Source: Frondihabitans sp. PAMC 28766
GTDB taxonomy: Bacteria; Actinomycetota; Actinomycetes; Actinomycetales; Microbacteriaceae
Assembly: GCF_001577365.1 (NCBI RefSeq)
Contig: NZ_CP014516.1
Span: forward strand, 8,451-72,450
DNA length: 64,000 nt
Reading direction: 5' to 3'
Shown here: positions 26,332 to 35,182 of the stretch, piece by piece
How the letters are laid out: every line of letters begins with the position of its first letter
How positions within the stretch are numbered: position 1 is the first letter of the stretch
The notes under the pieces: generated by a model
Told to the model about the DNA's origin: nothing
Database searches by the model: none
Seen by the model: the letters and a program-made list of their open reading frames with translations, nothing else
Position numbers and translations under genes: made by a program

Positions 26332-26771
26332 GCGAAACCCCGGACCGCGCGATCACGGGCCTTTCCCCTCGTGGGGCTGCCCCGGACTTTTCCCGGCTGC
26401 AACGCCGGAACAGACCCGTCGTGCCAGAACCCGCAGTCGTCGAAGTGGAACTCATCGAGGAGCCTCCGCCGCCACCGGTGCTCACATCAGAGTTGCCCGC
26501 ACCGGATCTGCCCGCAGCCGTGCCGACTGTCGTGTCGAAGTTGGCGGTGACGGAGCGGGAGAGGGTAACGACGTATCTGGATGGGCGTCTTCGTGCGCGG
26601 GCGAGGGAGGCGTACCGGGCAACGAGCCATCTCGAGGGCGACAAGAGCTGGTCCGATTTTGTGGAGCGGGCAATTCTTGCTGAAGTCACCCGGCGCGAAG
26701 CCGCCCATAATGACGGCCGTCCGTATGCCGGTGACGAAACCCCTTTGTCTCCTGGGAGACCGCTCAAGTAA
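26328..26771 (+). CDS. Small ParB-like centromere-binding protein
   Basis: A 147-aa protein translationally coupled to ParA by an ATGA overlap. The N-terminal half is Pro/Glu-rich and disordered; the C-terminal half (VTERERVTTYLDGRLRARAR, then WSDFVERAILAEVTRRE) resembles a ribbon-helix-helix DNA-binding domain, as in the small ParB/ParG/Omega-type partners of type Ib ParA. It has no classical ParB HTH/CTPase domain. The phased repeats upstream of parA are its likely binding site. Confidence 0.7.
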   Translation: MSETPDRAITGLSPRGAAPDFSRLQRRNRPVVPEPAVVEVELIEEPPPPPVLTSELPAPDLPAAVPTVVSKLAVTERERVTTYLDGRLRARAREAYRATSHLEGDKSWSDFVERAILAEVTRREAAHNDGRPYAGDETPLSPGRPLK

Positions 26772-27100
26772 TCCGGTCCCGGATTCGATTTGGAGCAGGA
26801 CAGAAACAACGATCGACAGGGGCGCCCGGGCGGAAAGTCCTCGTCGCTTCCACCCCCGCTATCTGACCTCCGATAATGGTCCTTATCGGAAATATCCCGT
26901 CTTGTGCCCGTTGTCCGGCGGGACAGGGCCCGGAGGGCCGCACCGATGATTGCCGTGCGAAAAGGGGCGGGGGAGTGGGTGACGTCCCCACGGTCGTGGT
27001 GTGGCAGGGCGACTTTCCGTCGGCGGTCCTCCCGCCGCGACCCGCGGTCGAGCGGAAGACAACCCCGGCGCTTCAGTGGGAGCATCTCCTGGTTTTTTAG
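26772..27100. other. Intergenic region with a short inverted repeat
   Basis: About 330 bases between parB and the convergent helical-protein gene. No coding frame was recognised. Arms TCCGATAA (26869-26876) and TTATCGGA (26883-26890) with a 6-base spacer form a clean inverted repeat that could be an operator or part of a replication or transfer origin. Confidence 0.45.
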
Positions 27101-28464
27101 TCAGGGTCGGCGGATCAGGCCTGATCGGGTGAAGACGTCGATGCAGGTGGGTCGGCGACGGTTGTGGTCGATGGTTTCGGCGAGGAAGGTTTCGAACTCG
27201 GTTGCGGCGTCTGGGCCGGCGTGGGTGGCTGCGGTGCGGAGGGCTTTGAGGATGTTGGCTGCGGTTTTGTAGTTCCGTTTGTCGGTGATGGTGAGAGTGT
27301 CGGTGACGAGGTGGCGGTAGATCGGGAGTGTGTCGGCGGGGTGGTTGAGGGCGTGCCGATCGCAGAGGTTCAGCCAGAGGGTGAGGTGCAGGAGGGACGT
27401 GGTGTGGGCGGTGGCGAATTCCCAGGCTTGGTCGACACGGTTTTCGTCGAGAAGGTACGCGGTGTAACCGGGGGCGTCGTGTTCCGCGAGGCGCGCTTCA
27501 GCGGCGTTTTGTTCCTGCTGCCAGACACCCGTCTGCTCGGCGGTGTGTCGCAGGCTCGCGAATGAGGTCGCGGTGGGGAAGCGGGTGAACCAGTCGCGGC
27601 GTATGGTGACGGCCCGTTCGGTGTCGTCCCGGTTGAAGGCGTCCGTGACGAGGAAGGTGGCCAGGGCGGTATCCCAGCCGCGCTGATCCATGACGACGCC
27701 GTGCTTGGCGTAGGTGACGGCGTCCTCGTGGAGGCCGGCTTCTTCCAGGTCGTTGACCAGGCGTAGCGCGCGCATGGGGTTCTCTGGCTCGCCGCCGTGC
27801 GCGGTGAGGATCGCGTCCCGGTCACGGTCAAGGACCGCAAGGCGTGTGAGGGGGTAGGAACCGTGCGGGCCGAGGTTCAGCCCGGTAACCGCGTGCCGGT
27901 AGTGTTCGACGCTTTTCTGGGTGAGCCCTGGGGCGTAGGCGATGATGTCGGGGTCGAAGAAGTCCTGGGTTCCGCCGTACCGGTAGGCGATGATCCAACG
28001 GATGAGGCGTGTTTGTTCGGCCTGGCTGAGCGGGGGAGCGCGGTGCGGGTGGCGGTGGCATGCGCGTGCAGAAGCGTGGTGATGATGTCGCCTTGAGCAC
28101 CGGAGGAGTCATCGGATTTTAAGATCGCCCGTGTGCCAAGGGTGATGGCCCGTTCAATGACTGGGATCAGGGGTGCTGTGCCGCGGGTGGCGGCGTCTGC
28201 GAGCAGTTCGACGGTGTCGAAGCAGTTGTCCGCGTACTCGTTCGCCTGCCGGTAGTCGTAGAACCTCCGTCGCGGCGTCATTAGCTGATCCACGATCGCA
28301 CGCAGGTCTACGGGATCGCGCCGTCGGGCTGCGCGTTGCACGGCTAACCAGTCGCCGAGCCCTGCCACGCGGGTGGCGGCCGCAGCGATGACATCTCGAA
28401 GCTCGTCGGCGTCGAGGTCATCAAGCCACATGGTGTCGGACGGTGCCGGATCGGGTGTGCCCAC
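27101..28464 (-). pseudogene. Uncharacterised helical protein, split by a one-base frameshift
   Basis: One gene of about 454 codons read in two frames. The N-terminal frame (GTG 28464; ATG 28431 possible) runs cleanly to TATRTALPRSA, then turns into an unnatural Ser/Thr/Pro tail. In the next frame the sense continues as PPLSQAEQTRLIRWIIAYRYGG down to the stop at 27101, including FYDYRQANEYADNCFDTV before and RDWFTRFPTATSFASLRHTAEQ after. Adding one G to the G5 run at 28032-28036 restores a single frame. The helical repeat-like architecture recalls TPR/DUF6880-type proteins; no function assigned. The IS3 element lies directly upstream of its start, so its promoter may be lost. Confidence 0.65.
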
Positions 28465-28590
28465 CCGCCCATTCTCGCCGATCCCGGGGCTGCTGTCGCG
28501 TTCACGCTGACTCCATCCAGGGTGGGGCCTTGACCCTGGATTTTGGACACGCTGATTCCAGCACGCTGCTGGGGAAGCGAGAATTCAAGG

Positions 28591-28920
28591 ATGGCAAGGA
28601 AGAATTACACGGATGAGTTTCGTCGGCGGGCGGTGGAGTTGTATGAGTCGGCGCCGGGCGCGACGCTCAAGGGCATCGCCGTCGATCTCGGGATCTCCCG
28701 CGGTGCGTTGAAGGAATGGGTCGGCAACCTCGGCTCCGGGATGATCACCGTTGGTGCGTCGACGGTGTCGACGGCGGGGCGGCCGGAGTCGCAGTCGGCG
28801 CGGATCGTGCGCCTCGAGGCGGAGAACGTCGCGTTGACGGCCGAGGCTCGCAAGCTGGCGACGGAGCGGGACATTCTGCGTCAGGCGGCGAAGTATTTCG
28901 CCGGGGAGACGAACTGGTGA
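28591..28920 (+). CDS. IS3-family transposase OrfA
   Basis: A 109-aa DNA-binding subunit. The HTH_Tnp_1 pattern is clear: YTDEFRRRAVELYESAPGAT, then IAVDLGISRGALKEWV. The C-terminal leucine-zipper-like helix (IVRLEAENVALTAEARKLA) is normal for IS3 OrfA and mediates dimerisation. ATG at 28591 with CAAGG just upstream. Its stop overlaps the OrfB start by four bases (GTGA), instead of the -1 slippage of many IS3 elements, although slippage is not excluded. Confidence 0.9.
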   Translation: MARKNYTDEFRRRAVELYESAPGATLKGIAVDLGISRGALKEWVGNLGSGMITVGASTVSTAGRPESQSARIVRLEAENVALTAEARKLATERDILRQAAKYFAGETNW

Positions 28921-29825
28921 ACCGCTTCCAGTTCGTCGAGGATCACAAGGACGCCTATGGCGTGAAGCGGTTGTGTGAGGTTATCGAGGTCGCCCGGTCA
29001 TCGTTTTACGCGTGGCTCGCCGCCGCGCCGGGACGGTCAGCGAGAGTAGCGGCGGACGAGGTGTTGGCCGAACGGATCCGGGTGGTGCAGGACCCGGAGC
29101 AGGGCGGAGATCGTGCCTACGGGGCACCCAGGGTCACTGCTGACCTCAACGAGGGCGCGGCGCCCGAGGAGCGGGTGAACCGCAAACGCGTCGCGAGGGT
29201 GATGCGGGAGCACCAGTTGGCCGGGATCCGGCTGCGCCGCCGGGTCACGACGACGATCCCTGACCAGTCAGGGCGGCGGTTCCCTGATCTGGTCCAGCGG
29301 GACTTCACCGCGGCTGAGCCGAACCAGCGGTATGTGGGCGACATTACCTACCTGCCGATCGGTGACGGCAGCAACCTCTACCTCGCGACCGTGATCGACC
29401 TGTGTTCCCGCAAGCTCGCGGGTTGGCAGATCGCGGACCACATGCGCGTCGGGCTCGTCGAAGACGCCCTCCACGTCGCGGCCCACGACCGCGGCAGTCT
29501 CGCTGGCGCGGTGTTTCACAGCGACCACGGGTCGGTGTACACCTCGAAGGCCTACGTGACCCTCTGCAAGGAGTTGAAGGTGACCCAGTCGATGGGCGGG
29601 ATCGGGTCAAGCGCCGACAACTCGCTCGCGGAGAGCTTCAACGCGACCCTCAAACGCGAGCTCCTTGAAGGCCGGCCGACGTTCCCCGACCAGGGCACCG
29701 CGTACCGGGCCGTGTTCCGGTGGGCGAACCGCTACAACACCCGCCGCCGCCACTCCGCGATCGGCAACATCAGCCCGAACGCCTACGAAGCAGCCCTGTC
29801 CGCTAGCCTCACCGAAGCGGCATAA
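28917..29825 (+). CDS. IS3-family transposase OrfB (DDE integrase domain)
   Basis: A 302-aa catalytic subunit. An HTH_21-type N-terminal part (YGVKRLCEVIEVARSSFYAW) is followed by an rve integrase core with catalytic Asp in YVGDITYLPIG, Asp in FHSDHGSVYTS and Glu in NSLAESFNATLKRE, the D-D-35-E signature. It ends YNTRRRHSAIGNISPNAYE, the usual IS3 tail. GTG start overlapping the OrfA stop; the frame is open 200 bases further upstream, as expected for an OrfAB frameshift product. Confidence 0.9.
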   Translation: MNRFQFVEDHKDAYGVKRLCEVIEVARSSFYAWLAAAPGRSARVAADEVLAERIRVVQDPEQGGDRAYGAPRVTADLNEGAAPEERVNRKRVARVMREHQLAGIRLRRRVTTTIPDQSGRRFPDLVQRDFTAAEPNQRYVGDITYLPIGDGSNLYLATVIDLCSRKLAGWQIADHMRVGLVEDALHVAAHDRGSLAGAVFHSDHGSVYTSKAYVTLCKELKVTQSMGGIGSSADNSLAESFNATLKRELLEGRPTFPDQGTAYRAVFRWANRYNTRRRHSAIGNISPNAYEAALSASLTEAA

Positions 29826-30127
29826 CCGAAATGACACCGTGTCCACAATCCGGGGCCAAGGCCCGTGGGGTGAGTGTCTAGGCGGGGATTCGTCGCTCCC
29901 GGAGTTCTTGCCAATAACAGCCGGGTTGCCGTCGTCGGGTAGAGAAAATATTGCCCGGACGGTGCAGGCCCTTTCATCCCGACCGTGCCCGCGTCGAGGT
30001 AGTGAGTTCCGGCGCGGCTCAGCCCTCGAAGCGGCCCCGCTGCGCGACCTCAACCTGTCACCTAACCGTGCAGCAGCCCCGTCTACGTCGATCATCTCGA
30101 GTGTGGCATCAAGTCATGAGGGATCTC

Positions 30128-31373
30128 GGGCGGTTTCTACCGGTCGTTGCGAATCTTCGAGAAGGAGATTCACATGCCCCGTGGTGGAGCGAACCGTGCC
30201 AGTCTCGCCGTGAAGCGGCGGTACTTCGAGCTGATCAGGCAAGGCCTGTCCGGCTATGCCGCGTCGACGGAGGTGGGTGTGTCGCTCAGTTGCGGGTCGT
30301 TGTGGTTCATCGACGCTGGCAGCGTGCACGTCCACGAAATTGCCCCCGTCAATCCTCGATACTTCAGCCAGGACGACCGGATTGAGATTGCTGAGGGGCT
30401 TGCTGCTGGTGAAGCGGTGAAAGGCATCGCGGCACGGATCGGCAAGAGCTTCCAGAGCGTGTATCGGGAGATCTCGAGGAACCGGAAAGAGAACGGCCGC
30501 TACCAGCCGTGGTTCGCCCACAACCAGGCGCACCAGCGACGCCGCCGACCCCGCCGCCGACTATTTGAGGCTGATCTCAAACTTCGGGAGGTGATCGCTC
30601 AGAAGCTGCAGAAGCGGTGGTCGCCGGAGCAGATCAGTCGTTGGCTCAAGCGCCGGTATCCTCGCCGGCCGGGCTGGCATGTCTGCCACGAGACAATTTA
30701 CGACGGCATCTATCGAAGCCTGATCGTCCCGGCAAACCCCGCGAATCTGCGGACCGCACGTGTGTATCGGCACCAGCACGGCCGGGGACGCTCGAGGACG
30801 GGGTCCCTGAAACAATCCACGACGATGAAGTCGATCCACGACCGGCCCGCGCATGTTGAGTCCCGCCGGTACGCCGGTAGCTGGGAGGGTGACCTCATCA
30901 TCGGTGCGTGGCAACGATCCTCGATCATTACGCTCATTGACCGGCGCACCCGCGTGACAAAACTTGTCCGTGTGGGGGATGACCATTCCGCCCAGACCGT
31001 CGGGGATGCTCTGATCAGTGCGTTCCGACACTTGCCTGCAAGCCTGAGACGCACGCTGACGTGGGATCAGGGCAATGAACTGTTCCACCACCCCCGGATC
31101 GAGGAAGCTACCGGGATCAAGATTTACTTCGCGGACGCGCACTCGCCCTGGCAACGCGGCTCCAACGAGAACCTCAACGGGCTCCTCCGGCAATATTTTC
31201 CGAAAGGAACCGATCTCAGTCAATGGTCCCAGGAGCACCTCGACAGTGTCGCCCAGGAACTGAACGACAGGCCGCGGAAGGTCCTCGGAGACCTCACCCC
31301 ACACCAGGCCATGCGACGCTTAGGACACACGAAACGAACACACCTCATTCGCAACGACCGCTAGAAACCGCCC
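30128..31373 (+). mobile_element. IS30-family insertion sequence
   Basis: About 1246 bp bounded by inverted repeats: left GGGCGGTTTCTACCGGTCGT and right end, read inward, GGGCGGTTTCTAGCGGTCGT, which continue through TGCGAAT with a single mismatch. It contains one complete transposase. No matching target duplication was found beside these limits. It sits directly against a truncated IS3 transposase, which it probably interrupted. Confidence 0.8.
30174..31364 (+). CDS. IS30-family transposase
   Basis: A 396-aa DDE transposase. The N-terminal HTH (DDRIEIAEGLAAGEAVKGIA, then ARIGKSFQSVYREISRN) is the IS30 signature. The rve domain has YAGSWEGDLIIGAWQRS (first Asp), LTWDQGNELFHH (second Asp) and SPWQRGSNENLNGLLRQYFP (catalytic Glu). 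An ideal GAAGGAG ribosome-binding site six bases before 30174 fixes the start, although the frame is open to 30147. It appears intact. Confidence 0.92.
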   Translation: MPRGGANRASLAVKRRYFELIRQGLSGYAASTEVGVSLSCGSLWFIDAGSVHVHEIAPVNPRYFSQDDRIEIAEGLAAGEAVKGIAARIGKSFQSVYREISRNRKENGRYQPWFAHNQAHQRRRRPRRRLFEADLKLREVIAQKLQKRWSPEQISRWLKRRYPRRPGWHVCHETIYDGIYRSLIVPANPANLRTARVYRHQHGRGRSRTGSLKQSTTMKSIHDRPAHVESRRYAGSWEGDLIIGAWQRSSIITLIDRRTRVTKLVRVGDDHSAQTVGDALISAFRHLPASLRRTLTWDQGNELFHHPRIEEATGIKIYFADAHSPWQRGSNENLNGLLRQYFPKGTDLSQWSQEHLDSVAQELNDRPRKVLGDLTPHQAMRRLGHTKRTHLIRNDR

Positions 31374-31375
31374 CG

Positions 31376-31608
31376 TCATGGGGCTGTTCAAAAACGAAGC
31401 GATCCGCAACGGCTCACCGTTCCGGACGGGCGCCCTTAAGGGCCTCGCGGACGTCGAAGAAGTCACCTTCGACTGGGTCTCCTGGTACAACAACGACCGC
31501 CTGCACTCGTTCCTCGGCGACGTTCCGCCCGATGAATTCGAGGCCAACTATTACGCTGGTAAAACCGGCCCGTCAGCCGACGAAGCCGCCAACATAACGG
31601 CGGCATGA
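31376..31608 (+). pseudogene. C-terminal remnant of an IS3-family transposase
   Basis: Encodes GLFKNEAIRNGSPFRTGALK and FDWVSWYNNDRLHSFLGDVP, the end of an IS3 OrfB protein after the catalytic Glu. The N-terminal part is absent because the IS30 element abuts it. The ATG at 31378 is fortuitous. It belongs to a different IS3 subgroup from the intact element at 28.5 kb. Confidence 0.82.
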
Positions 31609-31609
31609 A

Positions 31610-31894
31610 AACCGGGACGGTTCAGAGTTCTGTGATGTCACCATCCGCCGAGACCGACAGTTCGTCGTCGAAGACGCCCTCACCGACCCCCGATACTCCC
31701 ACTACAGCCTCGTCACAGGGGACCCCGGTGTCCGCTTCTACGCCGGCTACCCCATCGAGTCGCCCGACGGGCAACGAATCGGGGCCCTCTGTGTCATGGA
31801 CTCCTGCCCCCGAACCTTCACCGACGAAGACGCCCAGCTTCTCCGCGGCCTCGCCCAGAAAGCACAAGAAGAACTCTGGCCATCCATCAGTTGA
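31610..31894 (+). pseudogene. Truncated GAF-domain gene remnant
   Basis: A start-less frame ending with TGA at 31892-31894 reads FCDVTIRRDRQFVVEDAL, then PRYSHYSLVTGDPGVRFYAG, then IESPDGQRIGALCVMDSCPR, a textbook GAF-domain core. Only about 85 residues remain and nothing upstream continues it; the IS3 remnant joins it directly. The original protein was probably a GAF sensor, such as an ANTAR regulator, a diguanylate cyclase or a kinase. A different frame over the same bases is open and Ser/Thr/Pro-rich but looks artificial. Confidence 0.75.
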
Positions 31895-31983
31895 GGTCCT
31901 CATATCAGACCCACTCCCGACGATCCGAATAGTCGTCGATAAGGTCACGACCGCGGCAAACTAAGAGCAGCCCAGCTATTAGG

Positions 31984-32290
31984 GGGTTCTTGGCCGAGCT
32001 GTTGTTGGCCGAGTGCGACGACCGCGACCGTCGGTGCTCCGTCCGCCGCGTAAGTGCGGCCGGGTTCCCCGGGATAAGTGGCTCGGGCACTGCGAATTTG
32101 ACGCGAACACGAACATCAACCTCGCGACCATCAACACCCTCGCCACCGGCGACTGGGTCCGGCGCGGCCAGCTACTGTGCCTCATCGGTGATTCCGGCAC
32201 CGGCAAGTTGCATCTGCTCATCGGCTTCGGCACCGCGGCGGCCGAGAAAGGGTTCCGGGTCAAATACACGCTCGTCGCCCATCTGGGCGT
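31984..32290 (+). pseudogene. IS21-family IstB remnant
   Basis: Reads FLAELLLAECDDRDRRCSVR in one frame, then after a missing base at the C4 run (32067-32070) PRDKWLGHCEFDANTNINLA, LATGDWVRRGQLLCLIGDSG and TAAAEKGFRVKYTLVAHL in the next frame. This is the N-terminal and Walker A part of the IS21 helper ATPase. The Walker A is also damaged (GTGKLH instead of GTGKSH), and the rest of IstB and all of IstA are absent. Confidence 0.8.
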
Positions 32291-32327
32291 TGGAGTCCGG
32301 ATTGCCCTAGAACGGGGGCCGGGATCG

Positions 32328-32374
32328 GTGTAGCGTCGGGAACGGTCGCCCCAGTCCTAGGTCGCCAGATCAGT
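32328..32374 (+). repeat. Copy 1 of a conserved 47-bp sequence
   Basis: Starts GGTGTAGCGT, then seven unconserved bases, then GGTCGCCCCAGTCCTAGGTC followed by GCCAGATCAG. Compared with the copy at 35979 the spacing is identical, the first 10 bases are identical and the last 30 differ at three positions. It lies 300 bases before a hypothetical gene. It could be a promoter/operator or transcribed leader element; no known motif matched. Confidence 0.7.
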
Positions 32375-32673
32375 GCGTGTGTTCCGTCTGACTCTGTGCG
32401 GAGGGTTCGCTCGCGCATTACCATCACGTTTCTTCGTTGGCGGTTTGGTGCCGCCTCGTAGCCAGGAAAACTGCTGGTCGGCAACTTAGGCGAAATCTGG
32501 AACTCGCCGCCCACGCCCGCCCTCACCGCCCGTTGTCGTCACGTTCGTGTTGACCCGGTGGTTTCCGACAACCCCGAGCGGCGGCGACACCGGCCGCCGC
32601 ATCGATACCGACCCGTTGACCGTGCGTTCCGTACGCCGTGACGGCAGGCCCGAGCTTTGGAAGAGAGCACACA

Positions 32674-33300
32674 ATGTTCGCTCCACTCACCAACACCACA
32701 TTCGCCCACCCGGTCCCGGTTCGAAATGTCCCGACCGATCGTGACGCCCGGACCGAAGCCGATCGGACGAGCGCCCGGAATCGGATGAAGTACATCGCGT
32801 CACAGTTTGCGACCACGGACCAGTCCGCTACCGGGGTGGAGATCGCGGCGGCGTTTCATGATTACGTCACGGACTCCGACGACACTTTCGCTTCGCTCCT
32901 CCTGGCCCGACCTGCCGGGCGACGCCCGGGAGTGCCTGCGCTGGCCTTCATCGCGGAACCGGAATGCGGGACAGTGTTTGTTGCCCGGCACATCGCGGCC
33001 GCTCTCGTCGCCCACAACTTCGTCGCCGTGTCTCTTCTCCGCACCGACGATCCGATTACGACGAGGATGATCCGGGTCTTGGAAGACATCGTCCCGGACG
33101 TGTTCCTCGCGGTCTCAAAAAACGGTCGCGACGTTTGGGATGGTGTTCCTGCGGCGAGTGTTGTCGCCGTCCTGACGCCGACGGGCGTCTTCTTCGAGGC
33201 TCGTGAAGCCGTCCGGTTCGACCCCAGCCTGTCGCCGTCCGCCGCCCGCCGCACCCTCGTCGCCACTTACACCCCACGACGCTCTGAGGTTGCCTGGTAA
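32674..33300 (+). CDS. Hypothetical protein
   Basis: A 208-aa protein I do not recognise. The N-terminus is polar; the middle carries a Pro/Arg-rich linker and a plausible alpha/beta domain (PALAFIAEPECGTVFVARHI, then VAVSLLRTDDPITTRMIRV, then AASVVAVLTPTGVFFEARE). No signal peptide or membrane helix. Start chosen at ATG 32674 behind GGAAGAGAG; a GTG at 32638 is possible. It stands alone downstream of the first 47-bp repeat, after a series of IS remnants, and its codon use looks normal for a real gene. Confidence 0.55.
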   Translation: MFAPLTNTTFAHPVPVRNVPTDRDARTEADRTSARNRMKYIASQFATTDQSATGVEIAAAFHDYVTDSDDTFASLLLARPAGRRPGVPALAFIAEPECGTVFVARHIAAALVAHNFVAVSLLRTDDPITTRMIRVLEDIVPDVFLAVSKNGRDVWDGVPAASVVAVLTPTGVFFEAREAVRFDPSLSPSAARRTLVATYTPRRSEVAW

Positions 33301-33589
33301 GCAGTCGCCTCCGACGGCGTTCGTGAAGTACCTCCGTCCGCCGTTCACCGTGCCTGGCCCAATGTGCACGAGGACGGGGTGGGACCAAAGCCTCTGGCTC
33401 CGTCGAGCAAATGTCGTTTAGGTGGTCGTGTGAGTCGCAACTGTCGTGGACGTCTTTCTTTGAGTGCCGCGAGCGGTGCTGACATCCGTCGACCCGATCC
33501 TCGCTCACCGAATCCAGTTCACATTCTAGAATCGCAATCGGTTCAACCGCTCTTTGCACTTACCGGCTTACGGGAAAAAGGGGAACAGG

Positions 33590-33973
33590 ATGGAATCAGT
33601 CAGTTCAGTGTTCTCGATGCTTTTGCTCGCCGTCATCGTCTTCGAGACGGTCATCAATATGAGGGTGCGGCAGGCCGTGCGGGGATCCCGTCAGCGCTAC
33701 CTGCTGATGACTCAACGGAGGATCCTCAGTTGGACGGTCAACGTCGGATTCCTTCTCCAGGGCATCATCGGTTTCTTCCTCGGGCAGCCTTTGGCTGTCG
33801 TCAGTGTCATCTTCGGCGTCTGCTTGGCGTATCTGGAGATCAAGAATCACAAGGACGACGACGACTGGTTCAACGGCCGGATGAAGAAGATCTGGAAGAG
33901 CGTCAGGAAGGCTTTCACTGTCCGGATCAGAGTGCCCTCGCCGTCCTCTGCGCCTTCGCCCGTGTTCGGGTGA
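33590..33973 (+). CDS. Small two-helix membrane protein
   Basis: A 127-aa protein with one N-terminal membrane helix (SVFSMLLLAVIVFETVINM), a basic loop (RQAVRGSRQRYLLMTQRR) and a second hydrophobic region of one or two helices (NVGFLLQGIIGFFLGQPLAV, VVSVIFGVCLAYLEI), then a charged tail (NHKDDDDWFNGRMKKIWKSV). The family is unknown. ATG at 33590 is preceded by GGGGAACAGG. No gene is close on either side; a palindrome about 180 bases downstream may end its transcript. Confidence 0.55.
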   Translation: MESVSSVFSMLLLAVIVFETVINMRVRQAVRGSRQRYLLMTQRRILSWTVNVGFLLQGIIGFFLGQPLAVVSVIFGVCLAYLEIKNHKDDDDWFNGRMKKIWKSVRKAFTVRIRVPSPSSAPSPVFG

Positions 33974-34434
33974 GGCGCAGGAAAAGTGATCGTGTGGGTG
34001 GGGATCCGTCCCCGAAAACAAGCATCCGCTGGACACCAAAGGTCGCTGGCCTCGCGGGTGAATCGTATCGGGGTTACCACCAGCAACAACGAGGTCAGCG
34101 TCGACCTTGCCTGGACCCTGTCCGGGCCGACACCGACGATGCCGGTGCGTGTGGAGAGCCTCGATCGAGGCTCTCTCCTCTGTCGACCTATTTTCTCGTT
34201 CACCGGCGTCGCGGGACTCAGGGCCCGACGGTCGTGCGGGACCACCCGACCGCAGGCGCCTCTTGGCCCACAGGAAGCTCTGGTGCTGAGCGTGATGGCT
34301 TGACGTGCTCAGGCCCACCACCCCGGTCGGACCTTCTGGCGTGTTGCCGCCGCGTTAGGGTGGGGTGCGGCTGGCACCCAGACCTTGCGCTCCGTGGCTG
34401 AATGTTTTCGGGAACGCTTCTGGTTGGAGACCGT
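33974..34434. other. Intergenic region with a perfect 22-bp palindrome
   Basis: No coding frame was recognised in these 460 bases. The palindrome at 34154-34175 has half-site GAGAGCCTCGA followed at once by its complement; as RNA it would form a long hairpin with a very small loop, followed by TCTCCTCTG, so it may terminate the upstream membrane-protein transcript. Confidence 0.5.
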
Positions 34435-34485
34435 ATGAACTCTGCGACTGCACGGCTTCTGGATGCTGTGGTGTGTGATGGGTGA
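34435..34485 (+). CDS. Short leader reading frame before the GAF-ANTAR genes
   Basis: ATG at 34435 has a good ribosome-binding site (GGAGA, five bases upstream) and encodes 16 residues, MNSATARLLDAVVCDG, ending at TGA 34483-34485. This overlaps the ATG at 34478 of the GAF-ANTAR gene in another frame, which itself has no ribosome-binding site. It is either a leader peptide coupling translation into the regulator gene or the original N-terminus of the regulator, displaced by a frameshift. Confidence 0.45.
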   Translation: MNSATARLLDAVVCDG

Positions 34486-35182
34486 TGGGGTTGTGTTCGC
34501 GGCGGCGGCGTCCGCGTTGTCTGCCGCGCGGGGGCGTGGTGATGATTTGTCGTCCCCGTTCGTGGTGGTGGTGGGGGTGACGGGGGCGGTGGTGTCGACG
34601 TTGGGGGATCCGTTGGGGTCGGAGACGTTGTCGGCCAGTGATGAGCGTGCGGCGCGGTTGGATGAGATCCAGATCGATTTGGGGGAGGGCCCCTGTTGGC
34701 AGGCCTTGTCGACTCGGCGTCCTGTTCTGGAGGCGGATCTTGGGTCCACGTCGAATGGGGGGTGGCCGTTGGCGTTGCAGGAGATGAGAGGTGCCGGTTT
34801 CGGTGCCGTGTTCGCGTTTCCGATGATCGTGGGAACGATCCCGGTGGGGGCGGTGGATTTGTATTCGGACACGCCCGGCCCGCTTTCTGAGACGCAGGTG
34901 CGGGATGCGGGCTTGTTGGCGGCGATCCTGGCCCGGAAGGTTCTGGGGTGGGCGTTGTTGACAGCTGACACGGTGGCCGAGGAAGGTGAGGTTCAGGGTG
35001 TGTTTTCGCGTCGGGAGGAGCATCAAGCGACTGGGATGCTCATCGCGCAGTTGCGGGTGAGCGCGGCGGATGCGCACCTGGTTTTGCGTGGGCACGCCTA
35101 CGCGACCGGGCGGAGCGTCTTGGATGTGGCCACCGACGTCCTCAACCGGCACCTTGATTTCACCGACACACCCACCGTATGA
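34478..35182 (+). CDS. GAF-ANTAR regulatory protein (first of pair)
   Basis: About 234 aa. A GAF sensory domain occupies roughly residues 1-165 (DEIQIDLGEGPCWQALST and GFGAVFAFPMIVGTIPVGAV are diagnostic) and a C-terminal ANTAR RNA-binding domain follows (HQATGMLIAQLRVSAADAHL, then LRGHAYATGRSVLDVATDVL). Such proteins act as antiterminators by binding paired RNA hairpins. The start is unclear: ATG 34463 and 34478 are in frame but lack ribosome-binding sites and are probably reached from the leader frame. It ends with an ATGA overlap to the second GAF-ANTAR gene. Confidence 0.78.
   Translation: MGDGVVFAAAASALSAARGRGDDLSSPFVVVVGVTGAVVSTLGDPLGSETLSASDERAARLDEIQIDLGEGPCWQALSTRRPVLEADLGSTSNGGWPLALQEMRGAGFGAVFAFPMIVGTIPVGAVDLYSDTPGPLSETQVRDAGLLAAILARKVLGWALLTADTVAEEGEVQGVFSRREEHQATGMLIAQLRVSAADAHLVLRGHAYATGRSVLDVATDVLNRHLDFTDTPTV

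Larger units (their letters stand above)
28525..29864 (+). mobile_element. Complete IS3-family insertion sequence
   Basis: 1340 bp with imperfect terminal inverted repeats: left end GGGCCTTGACCCTGGATTTT from 28525 and right end, read inward, GGGCCTTGGCCCCGGATTGT from 29864; similarity continues through GGACACG. A 3-bp target duplication, GTG, flanks it (28522-28524 and 29865-29867). Both transposase frames are intact, so the element is probably functional. Confidence 0.88.

Noticed and set aside
29868..30127. Open plus-strand frame between the IS3 and IS30 elements
   Set aside because: No start, no recognisable similarity and Ser/Arg-rich; considered non-coding spacer.
30120..31380. Target duplication around the IS30 element
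   Set aside because: The bases outside the two inverted repeats do not match (CTC on the left, CGT on the right); the element may have moved with a deletion.
31605..31964. 119-aa Ser/Thr/Pro-rich plus-strand frame
   Set aside because: The composition is an artefact of reading the GAF remnant in the wrong frame.
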